A DNA stretch of 64,000 nucleotides from Agrococcus carbonis (GTDB lineage Bacteria > Actinomycetota > Actinomycetes > Actinomycetales > Microbacteriaceae). The stretch lies in NCBI RefSeq assembly GCF_900104705.1, contig NZ_LT629734.1, positions 868,001 to 932,000 on the forward strand. The letters are read 5' to 3'. The notes under the pieces are model-generated. The model saw only the letters and a program-made list of their open reading frames with translations, was not told the DNA's origin and ran no database searches. Position numbers and translations under genes: made by a program. Below are positions 60,891 to 64,000 of the stretch, one piece after another; position 1 is the stretch's first letter, and the number at the start of each line of letters is the position of its first letter.

Positions 60891-62328
60891 CCTCGACGCG
60901 GTGCATCGCGCGGGCGGCGTCGGCGATCGACACCGTGAGCGACGGGAAGACCGGGAAGACGCGGGCGAGCTGGTCGACCGTCAGGCGGTGCTCCATCGCC
61001 ATCGTCACCGGGAAGATGAGCTCCGACGCCTTCGGGGCGACGATGACGCCGCCGATGACCGTGCCCGAGCCGGTGCGGGCGAAGAGCTTCACGAAGCCGT
61101 CCTCGATGCCCATCATCTTGGCGCGCGCATTCGTCGCGAGGTCGATGCGGTACACCTCGCCCTGCGCGATGCCGTCCTCGATCTGCTTCTGCGTCCAGCC
61201 GACGGTCGCGATCTCGGGCTGCGTGAAGATGTTCGACGCGACCGTGCGCATCGAGATCGGGTCGACGGCATCGCCGAGCGCGTGGAACATGGCGGTGCGG
61301 CCCTGCATCGACGCGACCGAGGCGAGCGGGAGCGCATCGGCGCAGTCGCCGACGGCGTAGACGTTCGGCAGGTTCGTGCGGGCGACGCGGTTGACGAGGA
61401 TGTGGCCGGAGTCCTTCGTCTCGATGCCGGCCTCCTCGAGGCCGATGCCGTCGGTGTTCGGGATCGAGCCGACCGCCATGAGGCAGTGCGAGCCCTCGAC
61501 GGAGCGGCCGTCGGTGAGGTGCACGACGACGCCCTCGTCGGTGCGCTCGACGCGCTCGGCGCGCGACTTCGAGAGCACGTGCATGCCCTGGCGGCGGAAG
61601 ACGTCCTCGATGACGGCGGCCGCATCCGCGTCCTCGCCCGGCAGCACCTGCTCGCGCGAGGAGACGAGCGTCACCTCGGCGCCGATGAGCGAGTAGGCGG
61701 AGGCGAACTCGGCGCCCGTGACGCCCGAGCCCACGACGATGAGGTGCTCGGGCACCTCCTCGAGCGCGTAGAGCTGGGTCCAGGTGAGGATGCGCTCGCC
61801 GTCGGGCATCGCGGAGGCCAGCTGGCGGGGCGTCGCGCCGACCGACACGACGATCGTGTCGGCCTCGAACTCGTCGAAGTCGGCGCCCTGCCGTCCGGTC
61901 GAGACGACCACGCGACCGGGGCCGTCGAGGCGCCCCTCCCCCTGCACGATCGTGACGCCCGCACGCTCGAGGTCGGCCTTCATGTCGAGCGACTGCTTGG
62001 CCGCGAGCGAGAGCAGCCGGCGGTTGACGGCGCGCAGGTTGACGGCGACCTCCGGCTTCTGCGGCCGGCCCGAGGCGCCTCGCACCGAGAACTGCACGCC
62101 GAGCTGGTTCGCGTCGCGGATCGCGGCGGCCGACTCGGCGGTCGCGATGAGCGACTTCGAGGGCACGACGTCGGTGAGGATCGCGCTGCCGCCGACGCCG
62201 GTGCGCTCGATGAGCGTCACCTCCGCCCCGAGCTGCGCCCCCGCGAGGGCGGCCTCGTAGCCGCCGGGGCCGCCGCCGATGATCACCACGCGCTGCTTGC
62301 GCTCGAATGCACTCACGCGCTCCATCAT
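60886..62328 (-). CDS. lpdA: NAD(P)H-quinone reductase, LpdA-type flavoprotein
   Basis: 480 residues of the dihydrolipoamide-dehydrogenase fold: VVIIGGGPGGYEAALAGAQL for FAD, LIVVGSGVTGAEFASAYSLI for NAD(P), NVYAVGDCADALPLASVASM, and the dimerisation domain. The redox CxxxxC is absent; GVGGSAILTDVVPSKSL stands there. The C-terminal His-Glu base pair is also missing. This is the hallmark of LpdA (Rv3303c), a quinone reductase and not a lipoamide enzyme. ATG at 62328 (or the next ATG, 62325) follows GAGGAT by 5-8 nt. Confidence 0.88.
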   Translation of the reverse strand: MMERVSAFERKQRVVIIGGGPGGYEAALAGAQLGAEVTLIERTGVGGSAILTDVVPSKSLIATAESAAAIRDANQLGVQFSVRGASGRPQKPEVAVNLRAVNRRLLSLAAKQSLDMKADLERAGVTIVQGEGRLDGPGRVVVSTGRQGADFDEFEADTIVVSVGATPRQLASAMPDGERILTWTQLYALEEVPEHLIVVGSGVTGAEFASAYSLIGAEVTLVSSREQVLPGEDADAAAVIEDVFRRQGMHVLSKSRAERVERTDEGVVVHLTDGRSVEGSHCLMAVGSIPNTDGIGLEEAGIETKDSGHILVNRVARTNLPNVYAVGDCADALPLASVASMQGRTAMFHALGDAVDPISMRTVASNIFTQPEIATVGWTQKQIEDGIAQGEVYRIDLATNARAKMMGIEDGFVKLFARTGSGTVIGGVIVAPKASELIFPVTMAMEHRLTVDQLARVFPVFPSLTVSIADAARAMHRVEA

Positions 62329-62333
62329 CGCGC

Positions 62334-62339
62334 ATCCTC
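62334..62339 (-). promoter_or_regulatory. Possible -10 (GAGGAT), leaderless start
   Basis: Five nt before the lpdA ATG at 62328, or eight before 62325. It abuts the end of repeat copy B. Confidence 0.3.
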
Positions 62340-62411
62340 GCGCGGTGGAGCACCAGAGCGGAGCCCCTTTCGGGGCTCCGCCGCGACCCCAGCGCCGGGA
62401 CCCGTCCCGGG
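62339..62411 (-). repeat. Structured repeat element, copy B (terminator-like)
   Basis: 73 bp, read on the minus strand, matching copy A (8691-8762) except for a few bases. Its hairpin is GCGGAGCCCC-GAAA-GGGGCTCCGC. The stem differences from copy A are compensatory, so pairing is kept. It lies 39 nt after the YaeQ-family stop on the same strand and probably ends that transcript before lpdA. Confidence 0.7.
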
Positions 62412-62449
62412 TCCCGGGCAGGCGAGCCGCTCCAGTGGGCGCTCGCGAC

Positions 62450-62989
62450 CTACGCCGCAGCGCGCTCGTGCACGGCCGTCGAGAGGCTCACGCCGTTCAC
62501 CTCGGCGTAGAGCGTGCCCTCCGTGACCGAGACCGACATCGACGTGCGGCGGGCGACGGCGTCGGCGACCGCCTCGACGAAGCCGGGGTCGAACGAGACG
62601 AGCCGCACCGCATCCGCTCGATGGATGCGCTTGCCGGCCCAGCGCGCGGCCACCCGGTCGGGATCGCGGTGCGTGTAGACGGCGGTGCGCTCGGCGGCCA
62701 TGCTGCCCCGGTGCACGCGCTCGGCCTCGGGCGCGCCCACCTCGATCCACGCGAGCAGCCGACCGGTGGCGTCGCGCACGAGCACCGCGGGCTCGTCGCC
62801 GCCCGAGAGCCCGTCGCCGAACGAGATGCCCTCCTCGTGCTCGAGGCACAGCGCGAGCACGCGCGTCACGAGGAACGGCAGCGTCTCGGACGGGTGCTGC
62901 GCGACGCGCAGCGTCAGCGACTCGTAGACCCCGCGGTCGACATCCGAGAGCTGCACGTCGAAGGTGTGGATCGTCGCGCCGATGGCCAT
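62450..62989 (-). CDS. YaeQ family protein
   Basis: 179 residues, typical length. It opens MAIGATIHTFDVQLSDVDRG, then LTLRVAQHPSETLPFLVTRV, EEGISFGDGLSGGDEPAVLV and LLAWIEVGAPEAERVHRGS, all YaeQ landmarks. The fold is related to PD-(D/E)XK nucleases; the cellular role is unclear. ATG at 62989, 8 nt after TAGGCT. It is divergent from the purine nucleoside phosphorylase gene. Confidence 0.9.
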   Translation of the reverse strand: MAIGATIHTFDVQLSDVDRGVYESLTLRVAQHPSETLPFLVTRVLALCLEHEEGISFGDGLSGGDEPAVLVRDATGRLLAWIEVGAPEAERVHRGSMAAERTAVYTHRDPDRVAARWAGKRIHRADAVRLVSFDPGFVEAVADAVARRTSMSVSVTEGTLYAEVNGVSLSTAVHERAAA

Positions 62990-62997
62990 GATCGCCA

Positions 62998-63003
62998 AGC
63001 CTA
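62998..63003 (-). promoter_or_regulatory. -10 hexamer TAGGCT, leaderless start
   Basis: Eight nt before the YaeQ-family ATG. Confidence 0.45.
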
Positions 63004-63027
63004 GGCGAGCGCCGCCCCGCCCGCCCC

Positions 63028-63033
63028 TAGAGT
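63028..63033 (+). promoter_or_regulatory. -10 hexamer TAGAGT, leaderless start
   Basis: Seven nt before the ATG at 63041. It is the same hexamer as in front of accD. Confidence 0.5.
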
Positions 63034-63040
63034 GGGCGCC

Positions 63041-63871
63041 ATGACGCACCCGCTCGACCACCCCGCCGACCCGCGCGAGGTCGCCGCCCAGGCCGCCGAC
63101 GACATCCGCCGCATCACCGGCGTCGACCAGCACGACATCGCCCTCACCCTCGGCTCCGGCTGGGCGAGGGCCGCCGACCTGCTCGGCGAGACGACGCACA
63201 CGATCCCCGCGACCGAGGTGACGGGCTTCTCGAAGCCCGCGCTCGAGGGCCACGTCGGCACGATCCGCTCGGTCGCGACGCCCGACGGCCGCCGCGCGCT
63301 CGTGATCGGCGCGCGCACCCACTACTACGAGGGCCACGGCGTGCGCCGCGTCGTGCACTCGGTGCGCACCGCCGCCGCCGCGGGCGCGACGGTCATGGTG
63401 CTCACGAACGGCGCGGGCGGCATCAAGCGCGAGTGGCAGCCCGGCCAGCCCGTGCTCATCAGCGACCACATCAACCTCACGGCCGACTCGCCGCTCGAGG
63501 GCGCGACGTTCGTCGACCTCACCGACCTCTACTCGAGGCGTCTGCGCGAGGTGGCCCGAGGGGTGGATGCGTCGCTCGACGAGGGCGTCTACGTGCAGTT
63601 CCGCGGCCCCCACTACGAGACGCCCGCCGAGGTGCAGATGGCGAAGGCGATCGGGGGCCACATCTGCGGCATGTCGACCGCGCTCGAGGCCATCGCAGCG
63701 CGCGAGGCGGGCATGGAGGTGCTGGGGCTCAGCCTCATCACCAACCTCGCCGCCGGCATCCAGGAGACGCCGCTGTCGCACGAGGAGGTCATCGAGGCGG
63801 GGCGCGAGGCCGAGGGCCGCATCTCGCGGCTGCTCGCCGACGTCGTCGCGGCGATCGGGGGCGCGGCGTGA
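63041..63871 (+). CDS. deoD: Purine-nucleoside phosphorylase
   Basis: 276 residues, trimeric (PNP/MTAP) class. It phosphorolyses inosine and guanosine to base plus ribose-1-phosphate. Motifs are ALTLGSGWARAADLLG, ARTHYYEGHGVRRVVHSV, MVLTNGAGGIKREWQPGQPV, ISDHINLTADSPLEGATFVD, YVQFRGPHYETPAEVQMAKA and GMSTALEAIAAREAGMEVLG, followed by LSLITNLAAGI. It is named after the mycobacterial equivalent Rv3307. Its stop overlaps the start of the phosphosugar mutase gene (GTGA). Confidence 0.93.
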   Translation: MTHPLDHPADPREVAAQAADDIRRITGVDQHDIALTLGSGWARAADLLGETTHTIPATEVTGFSKPALEGHVGTIRSVATPDGRRALVIGARTHYYEGHGVRRVVHSVRTAAAAGATVMVLTNGAGGIKREWQPGQPVLISDHINLTADSPLEGATFVDLTDLYSRRLREVARGVDASLDEGVYVQFRGPHYETPAEVQMAKAIGGHICGMSTALEAIAAREAGMEVLGLSLITNLAAGIQETPLSHEEVIEAGREAEGRISRLLADVVAAIGGAA

Positions 63872-64000
63872 GCACCGACGCGCTCGCCGCGGCGCGCGCG
63901 TGGGCGGCGGCCGACATCGACGACGGCACCCGCGCCGAGCTCGAGGCGACGATCGCCGCCGCCGAGGCGGGCGACGAGGCCGCGATGGCCGAGGTGGCGG
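63868..64000 (+). CDS. Phosphosugar mutase, N-terminal fragment (PmmB-like, cut by window end)
   Basis: 44 codons from GTG 63868, reading LAAARAWAAADIDDGTRAEL onward. This Ala-rich N-terminal helix, directly coupled to purine nucleoside phosphorylase, matches the phosphomannomutase/phosphopentomutase-type enzymes at this position in actinomycetes (Rv3308). No catalytic motif is yet visible, so the call rests mainly on position. Ribose-1-phosphate made by the phosphorylase could be its substrate. Confidence 0.6.
   Translation, partial: MSTDALAAARAWAAADIDDGTRAELEATIAAAEAGDEAAMAEVA

Noticed and set aside
1..64000. tRNA, rRNA, riboswitch or insertion sequence
   Set aside because: I looked for conserved rRNA blocks, tRNA-like cloverleaf ends, transposase motifs and terminal inverted repeats and found none I could support.

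Overview
The window is very GC-rich, gene-dense DNA from an actinomycete. A WhiB regulator, a split acyl-CoA carboxylase (accA3-type alpha, accD-type beta and a small epsilon subunit), a DUF5719 protein and many leaderless promoters point to the high-GC Actinomycetota. The family Microbacteriaceae is the most likely home; this is inferred from gene content and not proven. I saw no rRNA, tRNA, integrase or insertion sequence.

Layout. (1) 1-7.4 kb: the end of an unidentified gene, then on the minus strand a DUF5719 protein, two glycosyltransferases, a WhiB2-like regulator and manA. (2) 7.5-8.7 kb: a glutaryl-CoA-dehydrogenase-like acyl-CoA dehydrogenase, followed by a structured terminator-like repeat. 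(3) 8.8-36.3 kb: a large cell-surface polysaccharide region. It holds a polyprenol-phosphate-sugar synthase, an O-antigen-ligase/polymerase-like membrane protein, a secreted repeat protein, an asparagine-synthase-like protein, an OafA-type acyltransferase, a Wzm/Wzt ABC exporter with a carbohydrate-recognition tail, a RgpF-like protein, several GT2 and GT4 glycosyltransferases (some fused), galE, rmlA and rmlB. (4) 36.3-43.5 kb: an LCP (LytR-CpsA-Psr) glycopolymer ligase, purE, a frameshifted DUF559-type nuclease gene flanked by facing arrays of short repeats, purK, ugd, a PH-domain membrane protein and birA. (5) 43.6-45.5 kb: accD and accE. (6) 45.5-58.9 kb: a second SGNH acyltransferase, DNA topoisomerase IB, a FAD monooxygenase, a DinB-like protein, a TRAM/TrmA-type RNA methyltransferase with a triplicated 3' end, maf, a GH18-like protein, a heterodimeric ABC exporter with its TetR regulator, and a coiled-coil protein. 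(7) 59-64 kb: accA3, an LpdA-type quinone reductase, a YaeQ-family protein, purine nucleoside phosphorylase and the start of a phosphosugar mutase.

How it fits together. ManA, RmlA, RmlB, GalE and Ugd supply nucleotide sugars. The glycosyltransferases assemble a polymer, probably rhamnose-containing, and Wzm/Wzt exports it. The acyltransferases and perhaps the AsnB-like protein decorate it, and the LCP protein would attach it to peptidoglycan. BirA, AccD, AccE and AccA3 form the biotin-dependent acyl-CoA carboxylase system. The order manA-whiB2 ... LCP-purE-purK-PH protein-birA-accD-accE-maf-accA3-lpdA-PNP-phosphomutase resembles the Mycobacterium tuberculosis order Rv3255c-Rv3308. The polysaccharide region therefore looks like a variable block set into a conserved backbone.

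At least 19 genes have a TAnnnT-like hexamer (three read GAGGAT) 5-8 nt before the start codon and no ribosome-binding site, so leaderless transcription is common here and was used to choose starts. The most unusual structures are the facing 32-bp-period repeat arrays around the broken DUF559 gene, the tandem triplication of an RNA-methyltransferase gene end, an acyltransferase whose only sensible start is ATC, and a pair of hairpin repeats with compensatory base changes.
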